64,000 nucleotides of DNA, taken from Bacteroidales bacterium (GTDB taxonomy: Bacteria; Bacteroidota; Bacteroidia; Bacteroidales; UBA932). Location of the stretch: contig JALOCI010000005.1 in NCBI GenBank assembly GCA_023227835.1, positions 1 to 64,000 on the forward strand. The letters are read 5' to 3'. A program made the position numbers and the translations under genes. Each line of letters opens with the position of its first letter. Within the stretch, counting starts at the first letter, position 1. Positions 8,722 to 17,354 of this stretch are shown here, piece by piece. A model generated the notes under the pieces. That model saw only the letters and a program-made list of their open reading frames with translations, did no database searches and had not been told where the DNA came from.

Positions 8722-8731
8722 AATTTATGTT

Positions 8732-9982
8732 ATGGATTGTACTCAAATATTCGAAAATGTCAGAGATGCCGGCTATAAGTTGGGCTTAGTCGAAAATGAC
8801 AAGATCGTAGAAGTTCTCATAGATATTGCATCTGAGCTTGAGCTTTTTCAAAGTGAAATACTGTATGCGAATCAGGAGGATCTGGATAATATGGAGGTTA
8901 ATAATCCTAAATATGACAGGTTGAAACTTACTGAGGGAAGAATAAGGGTAATTGCTGATGATCTTAGAAGTGTCGCAAAACTTCCGTCTCCTGCAGGCAG
9001 GCTTTTGTCTGAATTTGTTCGCCCGGATGGGTTGATTATAAGGAGATTCACAGTCCCTTTCGGTGTAATAGGTATAATATATGAGGCGCGGCCTGATGTG
9101 ACCCTGAATGCATTTTCTCTATGTTTTAAATCCGGGAATGCATGTATTCTTAAAGGCGGAAGCGATGCAATCAATACAAACACGGCACTTGTGTCCCTTA
9201 TCAGGAGAGTTCTTGTCAAGCACGATGTTGAAGAGAATATTGTGGCTCTTTTGCCTGCGGGGCGTGAAGAAACACGGTATCTTCTTAACGCCCGCAATTA
9301 TGTTGATCTTTTGATTCCTCGCGGCGGGAGGGATTTGATTGATTTCGTAAGAAAAAATGCAGAAATACCCGTGATTGAAACCGGTGCGGGTATATGCCAC
9401 ACTTTTTTTGAAAAAACCGGTGATAGGGAGAAAGCAAGAAAGATAGTGCTTAATGCGAAAACGAGAAGAGTCAGTGTTTGTAATGCTCTTGACTGCCTGG
9501 TAATCGAGAAATCCAGAGTGGAAGATCTGCCTTATATAGTTGCACCTTTGGCAGAAAAAAATGTCGTGATATATGCAGACAATATCTCTTGGGAACATCT
9601 TGACGGGAGCTATCCAGATAATCTTCTTGAACATGCCACGGAAGAGTCTTATGGCACGGAATTCCTTGATTACAAAATGTCAATAAAGGCTGTCGAAAAT
9701 TTTGAAGAGGCTCTTCTGCATATATCTAAATTCAGTTCAAAACATAGCGAGTCTATAGTATCAGAGGATAAAGGGAAAATTGAAACATTTATAAGGATTG
9801 TAGATGCAGCTGTTGTATATTCCAATGCTTCAACGGCTTTCACAGATGGGGCTCAATTCGGGTTGGGTGCTGAAATAGGAATCTCTACACAAAAACTACA
9901 TGCGAGAGGCCCTATGGCTCTTGAGGCTCTTTGTACATATAAGTGGGTTGTAGAGGGTGATGGCCAGGTCAGAAATTCTTAA
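8732..9982 (+). CDS. proA: Gamma-glutamyl phosphate reductase
   Basis: 416 aa. ProA reduces gamma-glutamyl phosphate to glutamate semialdehyde with NADPH, the second step of proline synthesis. It is an aldehyde-dehydrogenase-fold enzyme. The catalytic Cys lies in ETGAGICHTFF (near residue 230), and GVIGIIYEARPDVT, KGGSDAINTN and FTDGAQFGLGAEIGIST are family signatures. Translation is likely coupled to proB through the short intergenic gap. The last four bases overlap the 3' end of the convergent galK gene, sharing the TTAA at 9979-9982. The length is typical. Confidence 0.96.
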   Translation: MDCTQIFENVRDAGYKLGLVENDKIVEVLIDIASELELFQSEILYANQEDLDNMEVNNPKYDRLKLTEGRIRVIADDLRSVAKLPSPAGRLLSEFVRPDGLIIRRFTVPFGVIGIIYEARPDVTLNAFSLCFKSGNACILKGGSDAINTNTALVSLIRRVLVKHDVEENIVALLPAGREETRYLLNARNYVDLLIPRGGRDLIDFVRKNAEIPVIETGAGICHTFFEKTGDREKARKIVLNAKTRRVSVCNALDCLVIEKSRVEDLPYIVAPLAEKNVVIYADNISWEHLDGSYPDNLLEHATEESYGTEFLDYKMSIKAVENFEEALLHISKFSSKHSESIVSEDKGKIETFIRIVDAAVVYSNASTAFTDGAQFGLGAEIGISTQKLHARGPMALEALCTYKWVVEGDGQVRNS

Positions 9983-11118
9983 CACCTTCTTGCACCGTCC
10001 TTTATCACTACGTCGTAAACTTTAGGGGTTATACCGAATCTCTCTTTGTACTCCTTTGTGGAGTTCTCTATGAAGTTATCGTAAAGCTGCTCCTTAACTA
10101 AATTTATGGTACAGCCTCCAAAACCACCGCCCATGACGCGTGAGCCGGTAACTCCGTATTTACGTGCACATTCGTTCAGGAAGTCCAGCTCTTCGCAGCT
10201 TACTTCATATTTCTTGCTGAGCCCCTCATGTGTCTCATACATCTTCTTGCCCACAGTCTCATAGTCTCCGGCTTTAAGTGCCTCACAGGCATCCAGCAGG
10301 CGCTGGATCTCCTCTATTACAAATTCGGCTCTTATGTAGTCCTCTGCGGTTATGCCGGCGGCGGCCTCTCTCAACATGTCGAGTGTGGCATCCCTCAGAA
10401 GCATAACCTCCGGATGATGCTTCCTGATCGCCGCCGCCGCACTCTCGCACGACTCACGGCGTTTGTTGTAGGCAGAAGAGGCCAGCTCATGAGCTACACA
10501 TGTATTAATCAATACAACCTTGTACCCGCTTGGATCGAATGGAACATATTCGTACTCCAGCGAGCGGCAGTCAAGTCTTATCAGAGAACCCTCCTTGCCG
10601 AAGCATGAGGCGAACTGATCCATGATACCGCATTTGACTCCAACATAGTTGTGCTCGGTTGCCTGCCCAATTTTGGCGATGGTGAAGAGATCAAAACCAA
10701 GGTTGTAAATATCGTTTACGGCAAACCCGAAACAGCTTTCCAGTGCGGCAGAGGAGGACATTCCTGCTCCAAGCGGGACATCTCCTGCGAAAACAGTGTC
10801 AAATCCCTGTACTTTTGCACCTTTTAGAGTCATCTCCTTACAAACTCCGTATATATATCTTGCCCACTGTTTCGTCGGCAAGTTTTCAAGGGTAAACTCC
10901 TCACTCTCGTCCAGATCTGCTGCGTATGCCCTGAACCTGTCTGTTCCGTTGCTCTTTATCACACAGTACATAGCTTTATCAATGGCTCCGGGGAGTACGA
11001 ACCCTCCGTTGTAATCTGTATGTTCTCCGATGAGGTTTACCCGGCCCGGTGCTGTGTATAATATACCGTCAGTTCCGTATAATGCCCGGAATTTCTCTTT
11101 TAAGAAAGCTGTATTCAT
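9979..11118 (-). CDS. galK: Galactokinase
   Basis: 379 aa from the ATG at 11118. A longer frame from 11190 would add 24 hydrophobic residues foreign to the family and overlap the cold-shock terminator. GalK phosphorylates galactose at C1 in the Leloir pathway. GHMP kinase signatures are clear: GRVNLIGEHTDYNGGFVLP (galactose binding), PLGAGMSSSAALE (ATP-binding GLSSSA-type loop), and MGGGFGGC near the C-terminus. A -7-like TATATTTG on the minus strand lies at 11162-11155. It stands alone here without galT or galM, so the other pathway genes must be elsewhere. Confidence 0.95.
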   Translation of the reverse strand: MNTAFLKEKFRALYGTDGILYTAPGRVNLIGEHTDYNGGFVLPGAIDKAMYCVIKSNGTDRFRAYAADLDESEEFTLENLPTKQWARYIYGVCKEMTLKGAKVQGFDTVFAGDVPLGAGMSSSAALESCFGFAVNDIYNLGFDLFTIAKIGQATEHNYVGVKCGIMDQFASCFGKEGSLIRLDCRSLEYEYVPFDPSGYKVVLINTCVAHELASSAYNKRRESCESAAAAIRKHHPEVMLLRDATLDMLREAAAGITAEDYIRAEFVIEEIQRLLDACEALKAGDYETVGKKMYETHEGLSKKYEVSCEELDFLNECARKYGVTGSRVMGGGFGGCTINLVKEQLYDNFIENSTKEYKERFGITPKVYDVVIKDGARRC

Positions 11119-11154
11119 TATTATATAATTCGTTATTATCTGAAATACTTTATA

Positions 11155-11162
11155 CAAATATA
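11155..11162 (-). promoter_or_regulatory. Candidate -7 element of galK
   Basis: The minus strand reads TATATTTG at 11162-11155, matching TAnnTTTG, 37 bases before the chosen galK start. No convincing -33 motif was found at the expected distance. Confidence 0.35.
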
Positions 11163-11173
11163 AGAACCATTTC

Positions 11174-11203
11174 AAAAAAAAGAGTGCCATGGAAAGACAC
11201 TCT
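11174..11203 (-). terminator. Rho-independent terminator of the cold-shock gene
   Basis: On the minus strand AGAGTG (11203-11198) pairs with CACTCT (11187-11182), followed by a run of eight T (down to 11174). It lies directly after the cold-shock gene in its direction of transcription. Confidence 0.75.
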
Positions 11204-11228
11204 CAATTATATACATGGTTTATAAAAC

Positions 11229-11420
11229 TTATGCTTTTCTTACATTTACTGCATTTAAACCTTTTTTGCCTTGTTCAAGGTCAAAAGTCACCTCGTCGTT
11301 TTCTTTGATCTTCTCCTTCAATCCAGTTGAATGTACGAAGTAATCTTTTGAAGTTGCGTTGTCTTTGATAAAGCCAAAACCTTTAGTCTCATCGAAGAAC
11401 TTTACTGTTCCATTGTTCAT
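11229..11420 (-). CDS. Cold-shock-domain RNA chaperone (CspA family)
   Basis: 63 aa, a single cold-shock OB-fold. RNP1 (KGFGFIKD) and RNP2 (DYFVHST) are intact, and the ending GLNAVNVRKA is typical. The protein binds single-stranded RNA or DNA and melts RNA secondary structure. The gene is monocistronic, with a strong terminator 26 bases after the stop. The leader upstream of 11420 is AT-rich, but no long structured cold-shock 5' UTR was identified within the 59 bases before the next gene. The name cspA is avoided because several paralogues usually exist. Confidence 0.93.
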   Translation of the reverse strand: MNNGTVKFFDETKGFGFIKDNATSKDYFVHSTGLKEKIKENDEVTFDLEQGKKGLNAVNVRKA

Positions 11421-11479
11421 TATGTGAAATTATTATGAGAAGGCAAGGTACATTTAATTATTGAAATTATTTCAAAAAA

Positions 11480-12322
11480 TTAGGCAACCTTAAATTTTGT
11501 ATTGCAAGACTTCATGCTGTAAACTACATCCTTTACTCTCTGCGCCCACTCAAAATGTGAGTGTGTTTTGTCGAATGTCTTCCATGGTATTGGTTTACCG
11601 ATGATTACTCTTATTGTTTGACCCTTTTTTCTGAAGAGTTCGCTTGGAAGAAGGATGAGTTCAATATTTGCCTTTATGCCGAATAAATTCCTGAAGATGT
11701 ATATAAAGAAGAATAGATTGGAGTTTCTTCCTTCAAAGCGTATAGGTACAACATCTCTTTGACTTGAAACTGATTTTGTTATAAAACTCTTCTGCCAATC
11801 ACAATCCTGGAATTTCCCGTGATATCTTCTTGATACCTCTCCTGACGGGAAGTGGGAGATGGGAACATCCTGCTGATAAACCTCCTCAAGAGCCTGCAGG
11901 TAATCTCTGGGAGAGCCTTCGAAAACGTTTACTGCGGCTATGAATGGCCTCAGCTGGGGAACATATAGAAAAGCCTCGTTGGCAATGGCCTTTACTGATC
12001 CGTATTTTCTGGTGATTATTCTGGTAAGTATCAGTCCGTCCAATATTCCGAAGGGGTGGTTTGCAACAAAAAAACATCTTCCGTTTTCAGGAAGGTTTTC
12101 AATTCCTGTAACCTCAATGTTTATCTTTAACTCATTTATAACCTCAGGCAGAAATTCATTACCTATTTTATCCCTGAATTTGTTCATTATACGATTCATC
12201 TCATCTTGGCAAATAATCTTTGCGATAATCCGGGTTATGAAATCAGGCAAAGAATTCAGCCTCTTTGAACCGCTTCCGGCCAATATTCTCTTTATATCTA
12301 TATATTTAACGGGGTCTGTCAT
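11480..12322 (-). CDS. Lysophospholipid-type acyltransferase (PlsC-like, GlsA paralogue)
   Basis: 280 aa. The acyltransferase block I reads FFVANHPFGILDGLIL, the NHPxGxxDG variant of the NHx4D catalytic motif. A FPSGEVSRR segment corresponds to the FPEGTRS-type substrate block. It is clearly related to the product of 62414-63241: both have NHPxG.xDG, then ITK or INQ plus DIVP, then ELILLP and IGxPIPW. It may transfer an acyl chain to a lipid hydroxyl, in phospholipid, glycine-lipid or ornithine-lipid synthesis. No N-acyltransferase partner lies next to it, unlike the 62-kb copy. The 5' neighbour is the heptamer repeat and the histidine kinase. Confidence 0.8.
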   Translation of the reverse strand: MTDPVKYIDIKRILAGSGSKRLNSLPDFITRIIAKIICQDEMNRIMNKFRDKIGNEFLPEVINELKINIEVTGIENLPENGRCFFVANHPFGILDGLILTRIITRKYGSVKAIANEAFLYVPQLRPFIAAVNVFEGSPRDYLQALEEVYQQDVPISHFPSGEVSRRYHGKFQDCDWQKSFITKSVSSQRDVVPIRFEGRNSNLFFFIYIFRNLFGIKANIELILLPSELFRKKGQTIRVIIGKPIPWKTFDKTHSHFEWAQRVKDVVYSMKSCNTKFKVA

Positions 12323-12370
12323 ATTTTCTTTTTCAACCTTCTATGCAATTTTGTAGCCAGAATTTTTTTG

Positions 12371-12456
12371 AGAGAAGAGGGATGAGTTAAAAGTGAAAAG
12401 TTAAAAGTGAAAAGTGAAGAGTTAAGAGTGAAGAGTGAAAAGTGAAGAGTTAAAAT
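12371..12456 (-). repeat. Heptamer-type repeat tract, copy 2
   Basis: On the minus strand the tract is a chain of 7-base units such as TTTCACT, TTTAACT and CTTCACT, ending in ACTCATCCCTC. It lies 17 bases after the histidine kinase stop codon and reads in the same sense as that gene, as copy 1 at 3931-4010 does after the S41 peptidase. Confidence 0.75.
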
Positions 12457-12472
12457 GGTCTTTGAGGGGCGA

Positions 12473-15187
12473 TTAGCCTTTAATTGTAAAATAGAAAACC
12501 GAGCCTTTGTCAACCTGGCTTTCCACCCATATCCTGCCTCCAAGCATTTCGACATAAGCTTTCGATATTGAAAGCCCCAGGCCACTACCCTCATAGTCTC
12601 TTGCAATAGTCTCGCTTCCCTGCCGGAACCTTTCAAAGACTATCCTGATTTGCTCAGGAGTCATTCCTATACCTGTATCCTTGACAAAGAATGAGTATTG
12701 CTGACCATTGCGTGTATATCCAATCTCAATTGATCCCTTATGGGTGAACTTGATAGCATTTCGAGTCAGATTTGTCAGGATAGCGTAAAGTTTCTCCTTG
12801 TCAGAATCAATCCAAATGCTCTCATTTTGAAGAGGGTTGTTGATTATTAAATTCAGCCCCTTTTCTTGAATCTGAGGTAAAAAGAATCTGTATATATAAT
12901 CAAGCAACTCGTTTATATTTACAGGGGATATCACCGGTTGGACTAACCCGCTTTCAAGCTTGGATATTTTAATAATGTCATTTATAATATTGAGGAGGCG
13001 TTCTCCACTCTTCTCAATAACTCTGATATACTCCTGCTGCTCTTCTCCGGTAAGCTTAGGCTCTTTCAGCAATTCGGTGAACCCGATTATACCATTCATC
13101 GGTGTCCGTATCTCATGACTCATGTTAGCAAGAAAGGAGGTTTTCAGCCGATCACTCTGCTCTGCCTGCTCTTTTGCCTTTATGAGCTCATCCAGGTTGC
13201 TTTTTCTGAAATATGCAGAGCCTATAGTGTTTGCAGCTGCCGCAAGTATTTGTTTCTCTGATGGCAACCACTCCTTTTCATTAGTGCAATCATCAAAACC
13301 AATAAAACCCCAGAATTGATTGTCGGAGAATATTGGTGCTAGAAGAAATGACTTGACCTTATGAGGTGACAGAAAAGCTTTTTCCCCCTCAGGCATTTTC
13401 TTTACAATTCTTGAAATCACTTTTCCTTCAGCCATCTCTTTCATCCACTTAGGAATAGTCTTATAATGAATTTCATGCACGGCTGAATGTTCTTTGTACT
13501 CGGAACCATCTTGCGTCCATTCGAATAACTGACTGGCATCTTCAATAAAAGATCCTTGACAGTTCTGATTCTTGAATATATATACACGGCTCACTCCTGT
13601 AGCATTTCCCAGAATCTCCAGGACGCGGGCAATCCCTGAATCTATATCTTCATTCTTTAACAGGATAGCAGTAGCTTTTGCAATTGCCTCAAGTAATATA
13701 TCCCTTTGGTGTAACTCTTCCTCATTTTTTTTCTGAAGTGTGACGTCCCGTGCGCTGCCCACCAAACCTATCATGGTTCCATTGTCATCAAATATTGGAG
13801 ACTTCCTTATATCCAAATGCACATACACTCCGTTGATATATCCCTTCTCAAAGTAGTGGACAGGTTTTCCTGTTTCAAGTACATCAATGTCCGTATCTCT
13901 GGTCATACCCGCGAGAGTATTCCACATTTCAATATCAGGGTGTTCCCTGTTTGATCGTTCAAGAAAATATGAATAGGTTTTTCCGATAGGTTCATTTGTG
14001 TCTGATGTCATTAAAATGCTGTCACACACCGCTTTATTTACAAATGTGTACCTCTTTTCAAGATCTTTGGCCCATATAAGATCCGGCATGTTGTCAGACA
14101 TAAGTCTGAAAAGCGAATACAATCTGTAATAACGCTCTTCTGCCTGTATCACCTCTCTCTCCTTAAGAATCTGCTCGGTTATATTATTTATAATTATAAG
14201 TCTGCTGCCAGGAGTGCCTTTCAAAGGTTTCTTTATTATCTGTAAAATGAGATTTTTCCCATTAATCTCTACCTCTAACCTGAGATGCTCGTCATTGCCG
14301 ATTACTGCTTCAAGCAGGGGGGTAACAACAGCACCTGTGGAGAAAATACTTAATCCGTGAACCTTTTTGTTTGAAATGCCAAGAAGATTTAAAGCAGCCT
14401 TGTTTATATCCAGTATTCTCTCCTGTTTGTCCAAAGCCAGGATTCCGTCCGGTATGTTTTCAACAAGAGCCTCCCTGGCAACAGGGACTAAATTCAGAAA
14501 CCTGGTATAGGAGACGGCATAAACAAGCAGTAATCCGCTTATGGCAATGCTTGCAGGTGCAAGGTCCAGTCCGGGAGCAATATTTATGCCTGCTATGTAC
14601 AAAATGCTTGATGTCCATGGAACCAGGGAGCCAAGAAGGATTACAACACCCTGATGCCTGTAATTCTTTTTATGCTTGATGAGAAAGAGCAGTATTAAAA
14701 CAGAACCCACAGCCATCATCAGGTAAGAGAAAAATACATATCCGATCCAGAATACAGGTCCGTGATAGAACTCCATAAGGTTTGTCTCAGGATATATATC
14801 AGAGAAACCGGGCCAAATTAAATGCTCTGTCTTTTTTAACCAGAGAAGACAAAGAGTGACAACAAACGGAAGAAGATACAGAAATATGTATTTTGGTTTC
14901 AGATACTGATCCCTTTCTGTGAATCGCAGGATGAACATAAGAAAAAGAGGAGGAGTGAACACACCTCCAACATACTCAAGTTTTGCCCAAAATACCTTTT
15001 CGGCCACAGTCAGGGCTGATGTTGAAAAGATAACCCAGAAAGATCCGAATCCGGAAGCCAACATTAACCAACTTACCTCCCGGGCTCCTTTTATCTCCTT
15101 TTTATTCCAAGCAAGTACTGCTCCGAAGAAAGAAATCAGGGATGAGACAACATAAATCAGGGAATATACTGTATAGAGCCTTGTCAT
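12473..15187 (-). CDS. Sensor histidine kinase: 7TM, PAS, PAS, GAF, HisKA, HATPase
   Basis: 904 aa. Residues 1 to about 225 hold seven hydrophobic segments in the arrangement of the N-terminal 7TM sensor module of histidine kinases. A first PAS domain (about 235-330) includes IPDGILALDKQERILDINKAA. A second (about 365-480) includes MPDLIWAKDLEKRYTFVNKAV, and a GAF domain follows (about 500-650). The phosphoacceptor region reads NMSHEIRTPMNGIIGF (near 690). The ATPase shows the N box NLTRNAIKFT, DTGIGM and GSGLGLSI. There is no receiver domain and no response-regulator gene beside it, so it is an orphan kinase here. It faces away from asnA. The signal is unknown. Confidence 0.92.
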   Translation of the reverse strand: MTRLYTVYSLIYVVSSLISFFGAVLAWNKKEIKGAREVSWLMLASGFGSFWVIFSTSALTVAEKVFWAKLEYVGGVFTPPLFLMFILRFTERDQYLKPKYIFLYLLPFVVTLCLLWLKKTEHLIWPGFSDIYPETNLMEFYHGPVFWIGYVFFSYLMMAVGSVLILLFLIKHKKNYRHQGVVILLGSLVPWTSSILYIAGINIAPGLDLAPASIAISGLLLVYAVSYTRFLNLVPVAREALVENIPDGILALDKQERILDINKAALNLLGISNKKVHGLSIFSTGAVVTPLLEAVIGNDEHLRLEVEINGKNLILQIIKKPLKGTPGSRLIIINNITEQILKEREVIQAEERYYRLYSLFRLMSDNMPDLIWAKDLEKRYTFVNKAVCDSILMTSDTNEPIGKTYSYFLERSNREHPDIEMWNTLAGMTRDTDIDVLETGKPVHYFEKGYINGVYVHLDIRKSPIFDDNGTMIGLVGSARDVTLQKKNEEELHQRDILLEAIAKATAILLKNEDIDSGIARVLEILGNATGVSRVYIFKNQNCQGSFIEDASQLFEWTQDGSEYKEHSAVHEIHYKTIPKWMKEMAEGKVISRIVKKMPEGEKAFLSPHKVKSFLLAPIFSDNQFWGFIGFDDCTNEKEWLPSEKQILAAAANTIGSAYFRKSNLDELIKAKEQAEQSDRLKTSFLANMSHEIRTPMNGIIGFTELLKEPKLTGEEQQEYIRVIEKSGERLLNIINDIIKISKLESGLVQPVISPVNINELLDYIYRFFLPQIQEKGLNLIINNPLQNESIWIDSDKEKLYAILTNLTRNAIKFTHKGSIEIGYTRNGQQYSFFVKDTGIGMTPEQIRIVFERFRQGSETIARDYEGSGLGLSISKAYVEMLGGRIWVESQVDKGSVFYFTIKG

Positions 15188-15361
15188 TAAGTTTATTGGA
15201 ATTTTGCATAAAGATATGATAAAAAAATATTAAACTATGAATGGGCAATGGTAATTATAGAATACGATAAAATGTAAGAGAGTAACATGCATAAATACAA
15301 TTATGTACAATTGTGTTTGCTTTTTTTGATATGAAAAACAGATATTTTGTTATATAAAATC

Positions 15362-15391
15362 TTGCACATGAAAAAATAATTACCATCTTTG
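15362..15391 (+). promoter_or_regulatory. Candidate promoter of the asnA leader transcript
   Basis: A TTG at 15362-15364 and CATCTTTG at 15384-15391 (one mismatch to TAnnTTTG) are 19 bases apart. Initiation about 6-10 bases downstream would place the leader peptide ATG (15409) near the RNA 5' end. Confidence 0.45.
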
Positions 15392-15408
15392 CAAAAGAAA
15401 AGAGAAAC

Positions 15409-15480
15409 ATGATACAAATCAACAATAATTTCAACCTTAATAATGGCAATAATAATTTATTGTCAAGGGGAAGTTGTTGA
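15409..15480 (+). CDS. Asparagine-rich leader peptide (asnA attenuator), 23 aa
   Basis: The short frame reads MIQINNNFNLNNGNNNLLS then RGSC and a stop: 9 of 23 residues are Asn, in clusters of 3, 1, 2 and 3. It sits in front of asnA, the asparagine synthetase gene, and is followed by a strong terminator. Leader peptides rich in the codon of the end product mark ribosome-mediated attenuation. When Asn-tRNA is scarce the ribosome should stall within 15421-15456. This leaves AGGGGAAGTT (15466-15475) free to pair with the terminator's left arm. The A-rich sequence AAAGAAAAGAGAAAC before the ATG suits Bacteroidetes initiation. The function is inferred, but several independent features agree. Confidence 0.85.
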   Translation: MIQINNNFNLNNGNNNLLSRGSC

Positions 15481-15540
15481 TGATCTGATAAATATAAGAA
15501 GAGTCGAAACCTCCCCTGAATTTCAGGGGAGGTTTTTTTT
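15466..15540 (+). terminator. Attenuator of asnA: antiterminator arm plus intrinsic terminator
   Basis: The terminator stem is AACCTCCCCTG (15508-15518) with CAGGGGAGGTT (15524-15534), followed by a T-run to 15540, 25 bases before asnA. The competing segment AGGGGAAGTT (15466-15475), which overlaps the last codons of the Asn-rich leader peptide, can pair with AACCTCCCCT (15508-15517) at 9 of 10 positions. The two pairings exclude each other. A ribosome that reaches the leader stop codon (15478-15480) would cover the competing arm and allow termination. Confidence 0.85.
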
Positions 15541-15565
15541 ATGGTAAAAACAAAATAATAATCTT

Positions 15566-16624
15566 ATGGAACAAACATTTATCCCCGATGGTTACAAATC
15601 ATCACTAGACATCTGGCAAACAGAACAAGGTATCAAATTTATCAAGGATACTTTTCAGGTAGCATTATCTTCTGAGTTGAAACTGAGAAGAATAACCGCC
15701 CCGCTTTTCTTGCAGGCTGGTACAGGTCTGAATGATAACCTTAATGGTATCGAGGCTCCTGTCAGCTTCAAAGCTAAAGAGGACAACGGAAATACGGCTG
15801 AAATTGTTCAATCACTTGCAAAATGGAAGAGGTTCGCGTTGTGGAGACATAATTTTAAACCCGGGATAGGTGTATACACAGATATGAATGCAATCAGGCC
15901 GGATGAGATCACTGATAATATCCACTCACTATATGTAGATCAATGGGACTGGGAGAAGGTTATCAAACCGACAGAAAGAACCGTGGAGACCCTATATAGT
16001 TGTGTAAGACATATATATTCAGCAGTAAGACGTACGCAGTTTCTTCTTTCCGAGCGCTTCCCGGTATTGGACACATTCCTTCCCGAAGATATCATGTTTT
16101 TCCATGCACAGGATTTGCTTGAGATGTATCCGGAACTGACACCGCGTGAAAGGGAGACAGAAGCTGCAAAAAAATACGGGGCGATATTTGTCAGAGGCAT
16201 CGGAAGAAAATTGTCCGACGGAACCATTCATGACGGCCGTTCTCCGGATTATGACGATTGGTCAACATTGACAGGGGATAAGTCTGCTTTAAAGGGAGAA
16301 CCTCTTGCAGGTCTGAATGGCGACATTGTTGTCTGGAATCCGGTACTTCAGTCAGCTTTTGAAATTTCTTCGATGGGTATCAGAGTAGATGCGGAATCTC
16401 TTGAAAGGCAACTGGCAGAAAGAGGTACTGAAGATAGAAAAAGCCTCTATTTTCACAAGTTGCTGCTTGAAGGTAAGCTCCCTCAGACTATGGGCGGCGG
16501 AATAGGCCAATCCAGATTATGCATGCTCCTGCTCAAAAAATGTCATATAGGAGAGGTGCAATCCTCTATGTGGCCTGAGGAGACATTGAAGAAATGTGAG
16601 GATAAAGGTGTGTTTATATTTTAA
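15566..16624 (+). CDS. asnA: Aspartate-ammonia ligase (asparagine synthetase A)
   Basis: 352 aa. AsnA makes asparagine from aspartate, ammonia and ATP. It is related to class II aspartyl-tRNA synthetases. Family segments include LRRITAPLFLQAGTGLND, AEIVQSLAKWKR, GIGVYTDMNAIRPDE, VDQWDWEKVI and MGGGIGQSRLCMLLL. Length and start are normal. Expression is probably controlled by the Asn leader peptide and terminator directly upstream (15409-15540). The HAD phosphatase gene follows after 32 bases and may be co-transcribed. A separate asparagine-synthetase-B-like gene at 28.5 kb is not a redundant copy; it looks like a lasso cyclase. Confidence 0.96.
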   Translation: MEQTFIPDGYKSSLDIWQTEQGIKFIKDTFQVALSSELKLRRITAPLFLQAGTGLNDNLNGIEAPVSFKAKEDNGNTAEIVQSLAKWKRFALWRHNFKPGIGVYTDMNAIRPDEITDNIHSLYVDQWDWEKVIKPTERTVETLYSCVRHIYSAVRRTQFLLSERFPVLDTFLPEDIMFFHAQDLLEMYPELTPRERETEAAKKYGAIFVRGIGRKLSDGTIHDGRSPDYDDWSTLTGDKSALKGEPLAGLNGDIVVWNPVLQSAFEISSMGIRVDAESLERQLAERGTEDRKSLYFHKLLLEGKLPQTMGGGIGQSRLCMLLLKKCHIGEVQSSMWPEETLKKCEDKGVFIF

Positions 16625-16656
16625 CCCATTTGGCTATATTTGAGAAAAATTAAAAG

Positions 16657-17304
16657 ATGAAAATCAAAGGCGCAATTTTTGACCTTGACGGCACCCTGAT
16701 TGATTCAATAGAAGATATAGCTGATTCGATGAATATCGTGCTCGCTGAGAAGGGATTTCCTGAGCACGATATTCTTTCTTATAAGATATTTGTAGGGAAT
16801 GGTATAAAAACGCTTGTACGCAGGGCCCTTCCGAAGGATTCGCCCGAGGAGGTGATTGAGATGTGCTATACAGCTATGATGACAAGATATGAACGGTTTT
16901 GTGACGTGAAGAGTGCTCCATACAAGGGAATTCCTGAACTTCTCAGCCATCTGTATGACCGGGGAGTCCAAATGGCTGTTCTCTCCAATAAAGCGGACAA
17001 AATAACAAAAAGAGTTATAGGCACCCTGCTCCCGGACACTAAATTTATAAGTGTGGAGGGGTTGACAGATGAGGCGACAAAGAAGCCTAATCCCACAAAT
17101 GCTCTAAAAATATGTTCCAGTATGGGAGCAAAACCGGAAGAGATAATCTATCTCGGGGACACCGGTATAGATATGGAGACAGCCAGGAGAGCGGGTTTTT
17201 ATGCTGTGGGTGTACTGTGGGGTTTTAGAGGTAAGGATGAGTTAATCTCTAACGGGGCAGAGGTACTTATAAGCACTCCGGAAGAAGTTTTAAAATTATT
17301 GTAG
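16657..17304 (+). CDS. HAD-family phosphatase (phosphoglycolate phosphatase-like)
   Basis: 215 aa. Motif I is IFDLDGTLIDS with the nucleophile Asp and general acid Asp. Motif II is in VLSNKADK, motif III is the Lys of ATKKPNP, and motif IV is YLGDTGIDMETA. A helical cap (about 15-80) is inserted after motif I. These are features of the Gph/PGP subfamily, which removes phosphate from 2-phosphoglycolate or other small phosphomonoesters. The true substrate cannot be told from sequence. It lies 32 bases after asnA and 50 bases before the FAD-dependent oxidoreductase, possibly in one transcript. Confidence 0.88.
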   Translation: MKIKGAIFDLDGTLIDSIEDIADSMNIVLAEKGFPEHDILSYKIFVGNGIKTLVRRALPKDSPEEVIEMCYTAMMTRYERFCDVKSAPYKGIPELLSHLYDRGVQMAVLSNKADKITKRVIGTLLPDTKFISVEGLTDEATKKPNPTNALKICSSMGAKPEEIIYLGDTGIDMETARRAGFYAVGVLWGFRGKDELISNGAEVLISTPEEVLKLL

Positions 17305-17354
17305 TCAGATATGCAAAATTAAAATCGTATATTTGAAATACTTGCAATAATTAT

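Noticed and set aside
9108..9634. Frames on either strand inside proA, such as the 171-aa minus frame
   Set aside because: They are shadows of the proA reading frame and have no start signals or protein-like features.
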